Below, one piece after another: positions 14,128 through 27,840 of a stretch of DNA of 64,000 nt. Where the stretch lies: assembly GCA_014549065.1 (NCBI GenBank), contig JACDOX010000058.1:2033753-2097752 (forward strand), written 5' to 3'. This stretch comes from Cardinalis cardinalis. Taxonomy: Eukaryota; Chordata; Aves; Passeriformes; Cardinalidae. The position numbers were made by a program, and so were the translations under genes. Under the pieces are notes generated by a model, which saw nothing but the letters and a program-made list of their open reading frames with translations, did not search any database and was not told the DNA's origin. The number at the start of each line of letters is the position of its first letter. Position 1 is the stretch's first letter.

Positions 14128-16881
14128 AGGGGCACAGCTGATAGTGGATTCACAACCTGAGTCCTATCAGGGCCACCTTGAAACCAGGCTAGCTCTGAGG
14201 ACACTGATTTGTTGGGAGGGTCCATCTGGTGGCTGAAATTCAGCTGTTTGAAAGTTCTTGAAAAAGATCAGCAAAACAGAGTTAAATTCAACAAGGGAAT
14301 CTGCCTGATAAAGGAGAGCAACCAGGCCACATGCCAGAGGACCAGCCTGGAGGAAGAAAAAAGAGAAGCAAACCTGCCAAGCCTCGGGTGCTCTCCAAGG
14401 AGAGACTCACAGGAAGAATGAGGTCAGAATTGGAGCAGGGAGTGCAGAGTCTAGGAAAGGGGTCTGCAGCTTTTCTAGCCCTTTTAAAAAAATATTAATG
14501 AAAGTGAATGTGTTTCAGTAACTATCTGGCAGTACTGTCTGCCTCATATACCTGGCACACAACCACTGCTGATCAAGAATCAGGAGATAAGGAACAAATC
14601 CCTGGCCTTAGGGTTTTAGAGTCACATCCCAAAACCACCTTAGAAACCNGGACTAAGTGAAACTGATCTGGCTTTTCCCAGGCTCACTTGGCTTACAAGT
14701 ACGTGGGATTCAGCAATGATTCAGAGCTTAATTTTCATCCAGAGCCAAGCTGCAACTTCTGCACATCATGTTCCTTGGATGGATACATGATCTGCTCCAG
14801 TCAGTTAACAAACTGAAAGCATCATTCAGCTCATTGTAACACCACAGCAAAGCTGGGTGAGGCTGCATGGACCCATGCCAGGTCACAGCCAATGCATTCT
14901 GGCCCCTCTACGTTCACAAGGGTGGAAAACTTTATTCTATTTCTTCAAATCAGCTAAATGTGTATTATTTTCTTATTAGGAGTACTAATTACTGTGAACA
15001 TGGGACTGAAGCTAAAAAATCTTAAAAATGTAACTAAACTAGAATATTTCAAACTGATAAATCAGAATCACAGACAAGATTGTATGCAAAGGGGAAGAAA
15101 AATATTTTCTTCAAGTTAAATATTATTTTCTTTTCTTTTCAGGTACTTAATTTCTCTTTGTTTTTATCAGAAAAGAACTGTTAATGTCTTTGCAAGATCC
15201 TATACAGGCCATTTAGAGCTCATCAGAGATTTGCAGTGGTGAAACCAAGCAGAGCAGCTTTAACATGTAGCTGCTCAGGGTCTGACACCTCTCTGGCCCA
15301 TTGTTGCAACCTGGCAGGAGGTCCAGGAATCCCTGAAAGCCCCAAGCCCCAGATGATGGAAACTGGGCCAGAAATTCAGGCACTGATGAGGCCAGAAAAG
15401 CAGCTGGCAGAAATCAGACCCTTAGGGGAACCTCGATTTCACATACCATATTTTGGGTTTGACAAACCCAAAAACCCCCANGGAGAAAAAATGGGTTTAT
15501 TTCCCTGGACCTATTACAATTGAATAGCACTCTTAACTATGGCAAGGACACTTCTGCCACGAGCAGAAAGAAGCAAAGGGAAGTCTGCTGCCTCTCTTCT
15601 GCTGCATTTTTGTGCTATGATTTTTAGCTTTCAGGGCTTTTATTACTAGGAGGTTTCCCCCACCCTGGTGAGAATGTATAATACTTATCCCAAAATACTG
15701 AATGCAAATAAAACAGAAGATGGCACTCATCAGTGATGTTCAAAACAAATTGAAGATCCATGTCTGATACTTATAGCTTGAAAACATTTTCAGAGAATCA
15801 TCAGAATAATTTAAAAAGAGAAGACTCCTGACAAGGTTTTATTGCTGAATGGATTCAGCAGCAATGCCAGCTTAAGGAATTTCATTTTGCCTCTTACAAA
15901 GTTTCTCCCAAATCTTCTGATTTCAAAATAGTTTTGGAAGACATGGAAATGTCAGAAATAGACTTCATCGCTAATTGTACCCTAAATACCTGTTAAAAGT
16001 GATGAACTTAATGTGGAATAGCCTGCCATATGCAATGCTGGATACTATTACATTATATATTCATGCATGAACCCTGTTTCATTTTGGAAAACGATTTTTC
16101 TCACAGTAGTCACTGGTCAGTCAGCCACAGGGCCCCATGGGTAAGGAGCTCTTTAATGTCTTTAAACATTTAAACAAAATTAAATGTAGACTAACTCGAT
16201 TTAAAACAGAAAAGATAAGAAAGAATAATATGAATATGCCACCAATGCCTGAAAGCTTTTGTTTTGTGCAACCTCATTGGAGTTATTGTTACTCTATTTT
16301 CATCAAGTTGCCTGACAGGGCTCTCTGCAGTGTGGAGCTGGCTTTTAAACAGGCTNTGTGACACAGTTTGACAAAATTCTAAATGCCATGGCTATCACTA
16401 GTGCAATTGTGAGTGGNTGAGGTGGTGGTTATGAAGTCACAGCCCTTCCACACTCTAAATATAATTCCGATTTTTTGTTTATCAAGGGAATTCATTTCAT
16501 CGTCTTGCAACTTTATACCTACCTGAGCAGACAGAAGTAAGCTCCTTCCCTTAGCTTTTTAGTGCTATTAAACTGGCCAAAACATAAGGTACCTTTTTGT
16601 TTTTAAAATAGGATGAAAAAAATATAAATAAAATAAANTAAACTTTGCATGACAGTACTCANACTGCTTCCATCCCCTCATAATTCCTGGGCCACAGAAC
16701 CACACTGATTTTTTCCAGTCCAAATGCTCACAAGCAAAAATCTGCAGAGCTCAGTGAGGCTTGAGGTAGGTAAGGTTGTGACATCTCAAATTTCCCCAGG
16801 AGAGCCCAAGGTGACTCCAACCATCAAAGATCATGACAAAGTTAACCTATGCCTTGGAATTAAAGTAAATTTGTAGTTTCT
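14128..16881. other. Unique AT-rich DNA, no gene seen
   Basis: No recognisable coding exon, repeat family or RNA. Several short A- or T-rich stretches occur near 15.0-15.2 kb and 16.6 kb. Confidence 0.55.
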
Positions 16882-16939
16882 GTTGGTTTGGGGGTTTGTT
16901 TTTTTTNTTTTTATTTTTTGGGGTTTTGTGGTTTTTTTA
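16882..16939. repeat. G/T-only low-complexity tract
   Basis: About 58 bp made almost only of G and T, with runs of five G, eight T and four G, one A and one N. It is followed by an A-rich run (from about 16957). It resembles the complement of the A/C-only tract at 36888-37002. Confidence 0.8.
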
Positions 16940-17187
16940 GGACTTAGGGTCTACAGAAAAAAAAAACCCTGCATTTAGGAATGTATGGGAGGTTATTCAA
17001 TGGCTGTTTCCCACTGAGAACTTCATCTGATTGAAAAAGTGAAGCAATAAAAAAATAACATGCATCTATGGAAAAATGAGAGAATCATGGAATTCATGAC
17101 TTTTCTGCTCGTCTGGTTGTGGCCACTGAAAGGCAATGGTACAAAAATATGTTACTAGAAAACATGGCTATGACCTCAGTGNTCTTA

Positions 17188-17652
17188 CAGAACATGGAAT
17201 CTTTTAAGTTGGAAAAGACCCTGAATCTCATCAAGCAGAACTGTTAACCCAGTACTGCCAAATCCACCATTAAACCATGTCCACAAGTGCCACATCTGCA
17301 CGCTTCTTAAACACCTCCAGAGATGAGATCCCACTACTTGCCTGAGCAGCCTGTTCCAGCNCTTGACNATGTTTCAGTGAAGAAATTTTCTCTAATATCC
17401 AATCTAAACCTCCCCTGGTNCAACTTGAGGACATTTCCCCTGATCCTGTCACTGTTACCTGGGAGAAGAGAGCAACCCCACCTGGCTGCAGCCTCCTTTC
17501 AGGGAGCTGTAGAGAGTGACANGGTCTCCCCTGAGCCTCCTTTTCTCCAGGATAAACACCCCCAGCTCCCTNNNCTGCTCCTCACCTGANTTGTGCTCCA
17601 GATNCTTCCCCAGTTCTGTTGCCCTTCTCTGGACACACTCCAGCCTCTCAAA
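17188..17652 (-). mobile_element. CR1 LINE, ORF2 C-terminus plus 3' UTR, minus strand
   Basis: Read on the plus strand it starts with the reverse complement of the CR1 3' end (ATGGAATCTTTTAAGTTGG) and runs into CTTCTCTGGACACACTCCAG. On the minus strand it keeps CR1 ORF2 C-terminal pieces such as SSLEVFKKRADVALVDMV, found in all CR1 copies at the same place before the 3' UTR. Frames are broken by indels and by several Ns, including a run of three at about 17572. It is 5'-truncated and inactive. Confidence 0.95.
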
Positions 17653-20600
17653 ATAGCTGAGGCAGCCAAGTCAGCTGGGCAGTTCCTCTCAGGCACAACA
17701 GTGCTGTTCCCATCCATAGAGCCTTTGCACCTTTGCTTGTAGACGTTCAAATATATTTCAAATTTCAATATGAGACGCTAAAATTTGATGTGTTGTGACT
17801 TATGAGCACCAGAAAAAAATGTAAAAGAGTTACATTTTAGGGGCATTTTAAAAAAACTTTATGTAACAGGAAGAAAAAACTACCAGAAGATCTGCACCAA
17901 GGGAGCTTGTGTTCTCTCGTCCTGAGAGCTCTGGGGGAATGTCAGAAATTGAGAGCACATTGATGAGTTNTTTTCTTGCATAATTTGGTTACATCTCACC
18001 TCTGCTTGCAGAGACTATACTCACTCTGTCCCCCACACTGTGCTCTTACCCCTCCTGCAGCATCCACATGCTGATGAACCCTTCCTACCCTGGGGTCATG
18101 CNCTGAGCAGAGCTGTGCTGTCTAACTGCCATGCACAGTCACCCTCAGAGCAGTCTGCTCCCTGCTCCTGAGTCAGCTCCATGGACAGAAAATGGATGAG
18201 GCAGGTAGGCAAAATGCTGCCCACAGCTGCTCCAAGGTCAATATCTGTGCAGGTGATGGTTGACTGCCATAACATTGTGCTCCACAAGCACAGGAGAAAA
18301 CATTGGTGAAGCTCTCTAGCACAATATTGCTTATACAGGCAGAGTCACAAGCATCTTCTGACTTCTCAATGGCATCTGAGAGCCTTTTGGGTTAAATTGG
18401 CAGTAGTTTCATGCTCCTAGTGGACTTCCTGTAGCTGTAAAAGTATTTAGATATCTAAGGTTGTATAANAACTTCCATCTGCATGAACTTGATGCTCACT
18501 ATCTTTCACTGGTGGGATACACTTTGGAATTTTAAGGTGTGATTTATGCTCTGCAAAAGTTGTAGGGGTATTCACCAGTCAACAACAATTTATTGTACTC
18601 CCATATGGAAAAATAAAATTTGGAAAGAGAAAAGAGAAGGACGATCTCAGAATGGAGGCTATTAGAAGATAAGGATCATGATTTGCCATCATCCTCCTGA
18701 GAGATTTTATTTAGATCTGCATTTTGTACGTGACTCACAGAATAATCATGAAATTAGGGCCAGTCCCATTGAGGAGAGGAAGAGGGAATTGGAATTACAT
18801 CCCTGGAGTAAAATTCAGTCACTCTGGGCTTATATAGCTACATTGTACATAGCAGTCCCAGCCATCATTGATCCCAGCAGGAAGGGGAGGATGAGTATTT
18901 CAGAGCAAAAGGGGAAAGAAATCAAATCCAGATAGAACAAGATCACACATTTCAATTTGCATCTGTATCATCTTTGAAGTTGTGGTTGCAATTATTGAAC
19001 GGAGATGACTGGAAATGTCTTTCATACCAAAATGTCTTGGTTGCACTGGTTTTCTCTTTTAGCATGTCAAATCAATTAGCTGGTGTTTGGACAATGCTTT
19101 GAAAAGAGGAAGTGAGATATTACATACACACATATGCACATGTGTAGCCCCACAACCTTCTGTGCAATTAGTATTTGTAAGNAATGGAAATTGATATTTT
19201 AACTAGAAGAAGAAAGATGCAAAACAGATATTTAAATCTTATTTTACAGATCTTATTAAACCAACAAAGAAATCTTGTCACTTGGGGGGGAAAAAAAACC
19301 ACAACAAAAGGAATGAGAGCAATATTCTGAAAAGTAAAGGATTTCAGAAGTTTTCATTTTAAGCCAAATTTAAGACTGTATAGATACCAAACTAAATCTG
19401 CAGCTCACTACTGCATTACAGGCATTGGAAAATAATGTTGCCATTAATGTAAGTAATCTAATTTCATCACTCCACTGTATTCTATCAAGTTACCAGTCTG
19501 GTAGTACTAAGGCAAATGTAGCATTTNCCTTCAATTACCAAATCATAATAAAAAAGTTAATGGCAATGTCAATAGCTATTAATCCATTTGCCAGCACAAG
19601 TCAAATAACAAAATAAGAAATANGTAACAGTTCTTGATGACACCTATATAGGTACCTCTTTTTTCCCTTTCTGTTCTTCCCAGTTTCATTACCATTCATG
19701 GTTGGCTATGTAAGTATCAGAAGTAAGCTAGGTGAAAACTGTGGTGAAAATTTAAGAGACTTAGATGTTGTATTTCCAGATTGCTACAAAATACCCTATG
19801 ACTCAAGAAGACTAGGCAAATCTTTGAAATCTGTTGCATTCAAGGTGTTCTTGGTTGGCACAGTTTAATGCCTTCTACTGTAGGTTTAAACTAAACCCCT
19901 GACCTGAGTGTTGTTCTATCAGTTTTCCACAANGCTCCATTCACTGGACTCTACAAAGCTACCCCCTGTCAGTGGGGTGTACAGAAGGAAATAATTTGTC
20001 TCTTCTGACAAATCTCTCTAGACTGATAAACATAAATTTACAATTTGCATCTCAATCAGGAAAAAATATTACCTTTTTAGTAATATTTATACATTTTGAT
20101 AATTTGATGTCATAATGAAAAAAATTGTGGAAAAGATACTCAGGCAATGAGGGTGTGCCTACACAAGCACTTTGGTTTAGCTCAGGGGGACATATCTGAT
20201 GTTAACATACCAATGCCCCCCCAGCACCACTTGTGTTCCACCTCACAGAGCAGTCTCAGAGCACACACTGTGTTCCNCAAATGAAACAAGACCAGACTGT
20301 GAGCTCCAGCTGTTAATGAGCTTCCAGAGAGTGGGCCCTGAATAGAGGTATCTGGAACTGGCCCCCAGCTGGTACACACCTCATGCAGCAGANCCACAGC
20401 ACCAATTCTCTGCTTATCAGCTCCTGCTAGGCATCACTAACAGTTAATGTGGAAAGCCCCAGAGTATTGCCTTAATTCCTCTCACTTCTTCATCCTTCTG
20501 CATAAGACTTCATTTCCTAATTAATATTTTATTAATTTATAATTTTGAAGAGCATGGGATCCCCAGTGGAATCCGGTACATAACTGCATTGACTGCCAAC

Positions 20601-22284
20601 AGAGAAACAAGAGCTTCTCCCTGGAGAGCTCCTAATAAGCTAAATACAGGACCAGGGATTAGATGGAGATGGATAGACCAGTGACTGTGAAGTGACATTG
20701 CAAGAACATGAGTTTAACTGGGCTGATCAGAGAAAGAAGACACCTTCTCAGCACTGAAAATCAGATGAGTGATGGAGATTTGGCCAAGAAAAACTCTGAG
20801 AACAAAGAAAAAATTGCATTTGATGTGGCAGACAAGTTGCAGCAGAGAGGACAGAAAGAGAGGTCAAAGCTATGCGTTAGAAAAATGTGTTTTACAGCAC
20901 TAGTCCACATGGATATAAATGGTCCAAAGCTAAAAAAATCCCAACACTGTACCCAAAATGCTATCCAAGTTCTGCATGACCTGAACTAAGGCACCAACCT
21001 TCAGCACGTGATAACAATTCTTTCTTCTATCCAGAATCACTTCAGAGATGGAAACATCCCCTTGAACACTTCCATTACCACATACATTCCATGTCAACGG
21101 CGGAAACATAATCTTAAAATAAAAATAGAAATTTCCCTTTTCACTTGAAATACTAGGACAGTGGTGCTTTCAGCTGGAGAAATCTTGTGACAAAAAGGGA
21201 CCTGTGAGTACTAAAACAAAAAGACTATGTAGCAGACAAGTGAAAGAGGATATTGATAGTGCTGTTATCACCACAGTGAAGTGATTTAGAAGGCATGAAT
21301 TTAAAGTACCAGCTGTTCCATTTACTCTTCCTGCTTTCAACACAGCACACATTAGTCAGGACACTGGGGAGCTGTCTTCTCCTGCCCAGAACAGGAACAT
21401 GTCCTGATCTATGGGCAAAGGAAAACAAGAACTCCGAAGACACTGAGCTAACTTGGGTTCTTCTGGTGACTGAGCCTCCTTTAAACTCACAGCTATTCAG
21501 CTAAGGGGATCTTCAGCAGAATGAGCACTTGCTTCAAGTGCTCAGTATACTTCGAGNCTCACACAAAAGAGCTTTAGTACAAACAAGAATCAGAACTGTA
21601 AGTGTAAAGCACTTCACTTTGTGGAGTATTCCTTATTTTCAGTGCACATCAATGAAGAACCATATTACACTATGAACATTCAGCACAGGAAACAGTTTTC
21701 AGCTGGCCAGACAGCTGCCAAAAGGAAGTCACATCATTCCCCATTTTGAATCCAGACAATATATNTGGTCTATTTTTTACATCTGCAGAAAAATATCAAA
21801 TTGGTTTATTGCTTTGGTTTTTGATTAGCACTTTGTGGCAAGAACTATTGAATTTAATTTATGAGTTAAGGATGAAATTCAAGTTTGTCCTGTAGTGACA
21901 GTTGTGCTGCAGCTGTTGTCAGGATGCACACTTAGGCATTTGTTCCCTGGATGGTCCCAAAACTAGTTTCTGCAGAGGTGGCATAAGGGACTGAACTGAA
22001 ACACAATGATTGATCTCTCTGCCAACCTTGAAGCAAAGCCTTTGCCTGATTTCTGCAGGAGGTGTCCAGGTGGAAATTTTGGACACTCACAGAGATTTCA
22101 GCAGACAATCCCTGCTGCTTTTAAACCATTTTACATGTACTACTGACGAGCTGCAATGTGTTAGCATCCAGAATGGAGACTCTCTCCAGGCTGAGGGAGT
22201 TCTCCAGGTAAATCCTGCTGCAGAATNAAGAAAAGTGTACACAGATATTTGTAAATGCTCAATAGAAACAATTTCTGTTGGTGC
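17653..22284. other. Unique AT-rich DNA, no gene seen
   Basis: No exon, RNA or transposon recognised. One AT-only patch at about 20516-20545 contains TAATTAAT (20518-20525) and further TTAAT/TAATT words, which are homeodomain-type cores but common by chance at this base composition. A purine-rich open frame at 20708-20989 (93 codons) has a protein-like composition, but no family was recognised. Confidence 0.5.
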
Positions 22285-22446
22285 AGAAAGACTCCTCAGG
22301 GAAGTGGTCACAGCACCAAGCCTGACAGGGTTCAAGAACAGNTTGGGCAATGGTCTCAGACATGTGGTGGGATACTTGGGGCTGTCCTGCGTGGGGCTGC
22401 AATTATCCTTGTCAGGACATCCAGCTAAGGATATTCTATGTTCCTC
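22285..22446 (+). mobile_element. CR1 LINE 3' tail, diverged
   Basis: It carries the CR1 3' wording AAGTGGTCACAGCACCAAGC, followed by CTGACAGGGTTCAAGAAC and a tail ending GGATATTCTATG. The same subfamily wording is seen at 32607-32804. Only 3' sequence remains, and the last 50 bases are strongly diverged. Confidence 0.88.
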
Positions 22447-22839
22447 TGTAGCCCCGCATGGTCACATGAGCGGAGTGAAAAAGGGGCAGAGAATCTCACT
22501 CTTTCTAGCTGAAGATACCCTTCCAAGGACCCTCCCAGCAGAGACTTTCATCATCATCATCATCTTGGCAGGGACTGGCCTCCCTGTTCAACAGATTTGA
22601 CTTTTTGGGTGAATGTTACCCTGTGCAAAGATCCCAGTAAACTAATTTAGCANATGCTTTGCCCATGGGTGCCTGTGNAGCAGTCTCTCTGGCTGTGCCC
22701 TCTTTCATCCTGGCAGCTCCAGTGATTCACAGGAAGGGCTGCTTTCCCTGGCCTTCAACTTTACACAGACAGGCTCTACAAGACATCTCTGGAACACGGC
22801 AAAAAATATTGGATATCTTTCTTTTGATACCCGGATGCC
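22447..22839. other. Unique spacer between CR1 and LTR
   Basis: About 390 bp with no gene. It contains the short TCA microsatellite at 22548-22564. A 196-codon frame at 22010-22600 crosses the CR1 tail and is therefore spurious. Confidence 0.55.
22548..22564. repeat. (TCA)n microsatellite
   Basis: Between five and six uninterrupted TCA units. Confidence 0.9.
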
Positions 22840-22845
22840 CAGAGG
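22840..22845. repeat. Left target-site duplication of the 22.8-kb LTR
   Basis: CAGAGG immediately left of the LTR; the identical hexamer is at 23232-23237. Six-base duplications fit the integrase of class II (ERV-K type) elements. Confidence 0.9.
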
Positions 22846-23231
22846 TGTCGCAGACATCTTTTCATGAAAAATCCTTTCCTTAGGATTTTTCCTCCTGAGA
22901 AGCTGCGAGGCCTTGGAACAAAATGTCAACAATGGTTATCTGCTGCTGTAGAATGCAACAGGTGGGTCTGTGATTGGCTCATGTTGGTTTGTTTGTAATT
23001 AATGGCCAATCACAGTCAGCTGGCTCGGACTCTCTCTCTGAGCCGCAAACCTTTGTTATCATTCCTTTCTATTCTTAGCTTAGCTAGCCTTCTGATGAAA
23101 CCTTTTCTTCTATTCTTTTAGTATAGTTTTAATATAACATATATTATAAAATAATAAATCAAGCCTTCTGAAACATGGAGTCAGATGCTTGTCTCTTCCT
23201 TCATCCTGGGACCCCTGTGAACACCGTCACA
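22846..23231 (+). mobile_element. Solo LTR, ERV-K type (386 bp)
   Basis: A complete LTR starting TGTCGCAGACATC and ending ACCGTCACA, with the standard TG...CA termini and perfect 6-bp target duplications (CAGAGG). The 3' third has an AT-rich part followed by a polyadenylation signal AATAAA at 23153-23158. No gag, pol or env sequence adjoins it, so it is a solo LTR left by recombination between the two LTRs of a provirus. A second copy of the same family lies at 37856-38244. It could have acted as promoter and polyadenylation site; it contains paired CCAAT boxes (22968-23015). The 6-bp duplication and the resemblance to abundant passerine LTRs support class II; the exact family name was not assigned. 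It is closer to intact than the 37.8-kb copy and contains no N. Confidence 0.94.
22968..23015. promoter_or_regulatory. Inverted pair of CCAAT boxes in LTR U3
   Basis: CTGTGATTGGC (22968-22978) and GCCAATCACAG (23005-23015) are perfect 11-bp reverse complements, each holding a CCAAT box on opposite strands, 26 bp apart. This is the binding core of NF-Y. In the sister LTR at 37.9-38.0 kb both boxes are mutated (GATCGGTC and GTGACCACTC at the matching places). Confidence 0.6.
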
Positions 23232-23237
23232 CAGAGG
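23232..23237. repeat. Right target-site duplication of the 22.8-kb LTR
   Basis: CAGAGG, identical to 22840-22845. Confidence 0.9.
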
Positions 23238-26200
23238 AATTTTTAATTCTTTAGTATGTACACAAAGAGTGCTACCCAATCAACTTTCTAACCCTAAATT
23301 CACATTGATAACCACAGAAAGACATCCATAGCCTGCAACTGAACTTTTAGCTCTAGTTCTATGTTTTGGACAAAGATAATTATTGCTTTTACTGATATTT
23401 GATGAAGGTGTTCATCTACTTTATGTTGTCATGCTGAATGAACAGGTGCAGGACTACTAAGCAAGTTCCACCCAGTTCCATCACAAAAATTCAATGAAAA
23501 ATCCAATAGAGAATTTCTTGGCCAAAGTCTAATTAACATTAGGCTGGTTTACACCACTGTATTATTATAATTGACAAAAGGATAATGGATCAAGTTTAAA
23601 AATAAATGAGTAATCCTGACTTTCTTTGGCAGCTTTAGCCGGAACATACCAAAGGTGTTTGTGGTAAACATTAGAATCACTAAGGATTGTTACTCAGGTT
23701 AGATACAGATTAATTCATTGACTCTNTTTTACAGGACATGGTTGTCCAAAGCAGCATTTTAGCTAAACTGANACAGTAAGGGCCAGTTTGCCTGTGNGGT
23801 TTGCTGTAAAGCAATAGGGTAAAAGGAATTCTTTTGTGAAATCATATGGGAGGATTATATTCACTGCACCCATCTCTGCCACAAAGTAAAGACTCCCTGT
23901 ACAAAAATCTATCCCTTTCCAAAGCTCCTACTGGCCCCCAGAGTCTGAAGCACATGAAGCTTTCCCAGAAATGTCTTTTTGCTGCCACCCTTGTTAATGA
24001 CAGCAGTAGTATCACAGTAGCAGTTTCACAGTTAATAGCTGTGTGTCCATTGTCCTGGCAGCTCTCNCCAGTAGAAGAGGTTCTGGTTTCATGTTACACT
24101 GCCCAGCATGAGGAATCACCAATTTTAAATGCCAGCGTCATTAAAAACAAAACAAAAAAACAATTCACAAGTTTCTCTACTATTAAGTCTTAAAGCACAA
24201 GTATTTGAAAACACAGTATGCAAACATGATACAAGAAGCACAGAAATTCCCCACCAATGGCTGAATTCCTCCTGAACTGAATTTCACAAAACCTTTATTT
24301 ACCATCTGATATAAAAATGACAGGCTTAATTTTTCTTTTGGACGACATTGAATTTGCTACTCTGTTATTTTACATTTTAGAGGGTATTCACACCAAAAAC
24401 CTGCTAATTAATAAGATGTAAAATAAACTTTTCCTAATATCTCTATACAGCATATGTATCTCATCATTCTGAGCACTGTGCATTTATTACAGGAGGTGAA
24501 AATCCATATGCCTGCAGAAGATCCATTCCTATGTCAGTGTAAAGTTGCAATCCATTCCAAAAGGAAAGTAAAAAGAACAGGGATCTGGTAGAAAAACAGG
24601 GACCAAACCAGACNTTAAGCTCTGTCCTGTGAAAAAGACAGGATTGATATCAGCACAACTGCCACCACCACCCACGTACTAAGGGAGTGTACATACTTTT
24701 GTAACAATACCACTAATCTCTGGAACAGCCAGTTGACCAACAATACTGTAATTAATAACAGATGATCACACAAAACAGCTATCACAAACAAACAAAACCT
24801 CCAGGGNGCTTGATACATGTAGCTTGAAAAAAGAAGCTTTAGAATAACCACTAACATGTCACAGTTTGTTTACCATTGAATGTTTAACCCTTCAGAGACA
24901 CCAAGCAAAATAAAATCTAGGAGTCATCTGATTTTTCTTATTACATTTCTGTAGGAAGTAATTTTAAAACTNTGGAAAAACTAGTGAAATTTTTAATAAA
25001 ATATGTATGCATTCTGCAATGTGATAAAACTAGGATATTCCACAGTGATTAATGAGAACATAAATATCTGCCTAAAGAGCAGGTTACAAAGGAATTCACA
25101 TTGGATTTAAATTAGCAACAAATTCAAAACATGAACTTTCTTCAATTTCTCATATTTTCCCCAAGGGTCCTATCTTCACTGGACCATGCTCTGTCCTATT
25201 GTCCTCATGTTACAGTCATCTCTGGTTTGGACCAGAATTTCATCCTGAAAACAAGCACCTTTTCTCCCAAAATCACATCTACATATTGGTCTATTCCCAC
25301 ACACAGAGGGGAAAAAAAGGAAAAGAGTATTGACTTTATTGATTTCACATTGCAAAGCAATTTCCTCAGAAAAATCTGAGTAGTTCCTAGAATTAGTTCA
25401 CAGCAGGTGATAAAATAGCGTCATCATCATTAACTCAGGGTCTTCCTCTGGGCTTAGCAAGCAGTCTGGCAGAAGTACACCCTTTTATAACTAAGCTATA
25501 AATCATCAAGGCAGGCAGCTTAGTAATTGTTTACAGCTGGTCACAGAAACTAGCTGTTGCTCTNAAGAAATAGTATTTTGTATTACTAGAGAAACAAGGA
25601 AAATGGATTTTTTTGTACATGTAAGACACATGGCGTGATCCTCTGTGACTTTATAACAGTTTCATATTGGCCTAACTGTTTATGTCAGCTAGCTGACTGT
25701 GGTATAAAACTGGTGTGCTCAGACAAGGAATGGCTTGATGGAAAGGTCAANACCAAATATGGGAGAAATTCAATTTCTGATAATATAAATCAGCAATATA
25801 AACAGTGGCATATGGTAGGTAANGGAGCTGATGTGGGCTCTACCTTCACCCCGTTACTACTTTCCAAGCAGAAAACACATGATTATTTACTACAGTCAGA
25901 TTTTATTATGGATACAGAGGGAGAAGAAGGGAAATGAGGACCTCTTTCACTTTGTGCACCAGGGTACAATGTGCTCGTGTCACTGATGGTCACTTCCAGG
26001 CTAGAGTGCTGGTGTTGCCATTCTGCCCATTGAAACAGAGGATGGCAGCACAGTGATGAGCTTGAAGCACAGCAACCCTGCTTATGGTGCAATTCCAAGC
26101 CTCACCCAGGCCCTAATGGCCAGGTGCCCCTGCGTGGTCCTCTTCCTGTTTCTCCAGGCCAGAGGTCTGCATCTCCTCTTTAAAGATGCTTTCCACACCT

Positions 26201-27819
26201 TCATGCTCCACCCCTGTTTTTTGCAAGTGAAGGTTCTGAAGTGTCTGTCTGGGAAGTGCTCAGAAGTGCCTGAGTGTGGATCCTTGGAGTGCATTTCTCA
26301 GCTATCACATTCCTTCACTGCATNGAGAGTACAAAACAAACAGCTCTCAGGAGCCAAACAATAAAATTTAAAGAGCTCATCAGCCACTCCACCAAATTTT
26401 ACCTTTTTTCCAATACGGGTCAAGGTGCCAAAAGGTGCCTTTGTTTGCAGTGCAATCTCATTTAAGAGGAAACACGGGGATATCTGCACTATGAATGTAT
26501 GTTGTTGAAGAAAAGGTGTTNGATTCACTCACTGAAGATTCAAACATTCCCAGTCTCCAATTGCTAGTACAAAGGAAATTTAAATTGGTAAGGCTCAGAA
26601 GTTCTNGATAATTTGCTAAATAAAGAATGTGAAAGACAGTCTTTCTTGCTCATCATGTCCCTGCATGGTAGAACCTTTANTCATCTTTGCTCTGCACATT
26701 TTTGGTGTTATTTTAGCTTGGATAAGAGTCACACAATCCTCTCTGCATCCCTAAGAAAATTTCCATCTCACAATACATTTGCCTCAGAAGGTTCTGGGCC
26801 CTTTTCCTGAAGAGTTTCCATTGCTCTAGGCAGTCTAAGCAAACAGGTAAAGGAAAACCCCACCAATGCNTCTTTATTAGAGCATCCAGAGCAGGGTACC
26901 TGCACAACAGGCTGCAAAACAACACATAAAACAGCTACAGCAAACCTTCCCTCTAATGGCTCCTTCATGTCATTTAGACTACAGCCAAATACTTCAGTGG
27001 ACCCACTTTCCTGNGTCCAGTCCAGAAACTGAGATAATCTTACATTTTACACAAGGATGAAACTCAGGTATGTTGCCCNTTTGCAATGATTTAGAGGTCA
27101 CCAACGGAAATCAATTTGATGTTCATGTCCAGGCTTGTCGTATACAAAATAATTTGATAAAAGCTTTTATCTAAATCACATAACTTCATAGTAGTTTGTG
27201 CTACATATGCAAGAATTTTGACTCCTCAGCTGGCCTGTAGTAACTTGTTTAGACCTGGTAACTTGATCATCTGTCTAAGTTCCTACACAGCATAAGAAAT
27301 ATGCAGAGGCTTGATAAAAATGTGAGGAAAAACTACAGAAGTCACTAATACAAACATTCAGGAGACATAGTGAAATTTTACTCACTCTCCCATTGTTCTC
27401 CAAGCAGAAGCATTGCAATGACTACATCAGGATGAAATTAGGAATTTGGAATTCATACAGTAAGTTTTCAGGGTAAAAATGAGATGACGAGAGAGATGGA
27501 TAANATCCAGTGCTATTAGACAGTAAAATAAGATCTGCAAACATATAGCTCTGTAAAATAAACATTAAGAGTGTCTGCAAATATATGTAGCCAAATTAGA
27601 CCCGTTGGTTAAGCACTGGAGGAAGTTTAATACACATAAATTATTCTTTTAGAAGACAAGCTTTAGTAAACATATATTTACAATGAGTTCAAAATTCATT
27701 CATTTCTCACACAAGAGAAAAAAAAAAGCAAATTAAGGCCTCCCCACACACACACTATTCACTAAGGCAGGATTTGCAGTGCTGAGATGTCCATTTTGGA
27801 GACTATCTGAATGCTGTCA

Positions 27820-27840
27820 GTGTAAGCAGTGTAAGCAGTG
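27820..27840. repeat. 9-bp tandem repeat
   Basis: Two and a third copies of GTGTAAGCA. Confidence 0.85.

Noticed and set aside
14600..14620. TTAGGG-like word as interstitial telomere repeat
   Set aside because: Only a single TTAGGG-type unit is present, with no tandem array.
20708..20989. A 93-codon plus-strand frame with charged, protein-like composition
   Set aside because: The segment is purine-rich, which lowers stop frequency; no family, splice sites or duplication support it.
22010..22600. A 196-codon open frame, the longest in the window
   Set aside because: It crosses a CR1 3' tail and a TCA microsatellite and has no recognisable domain.
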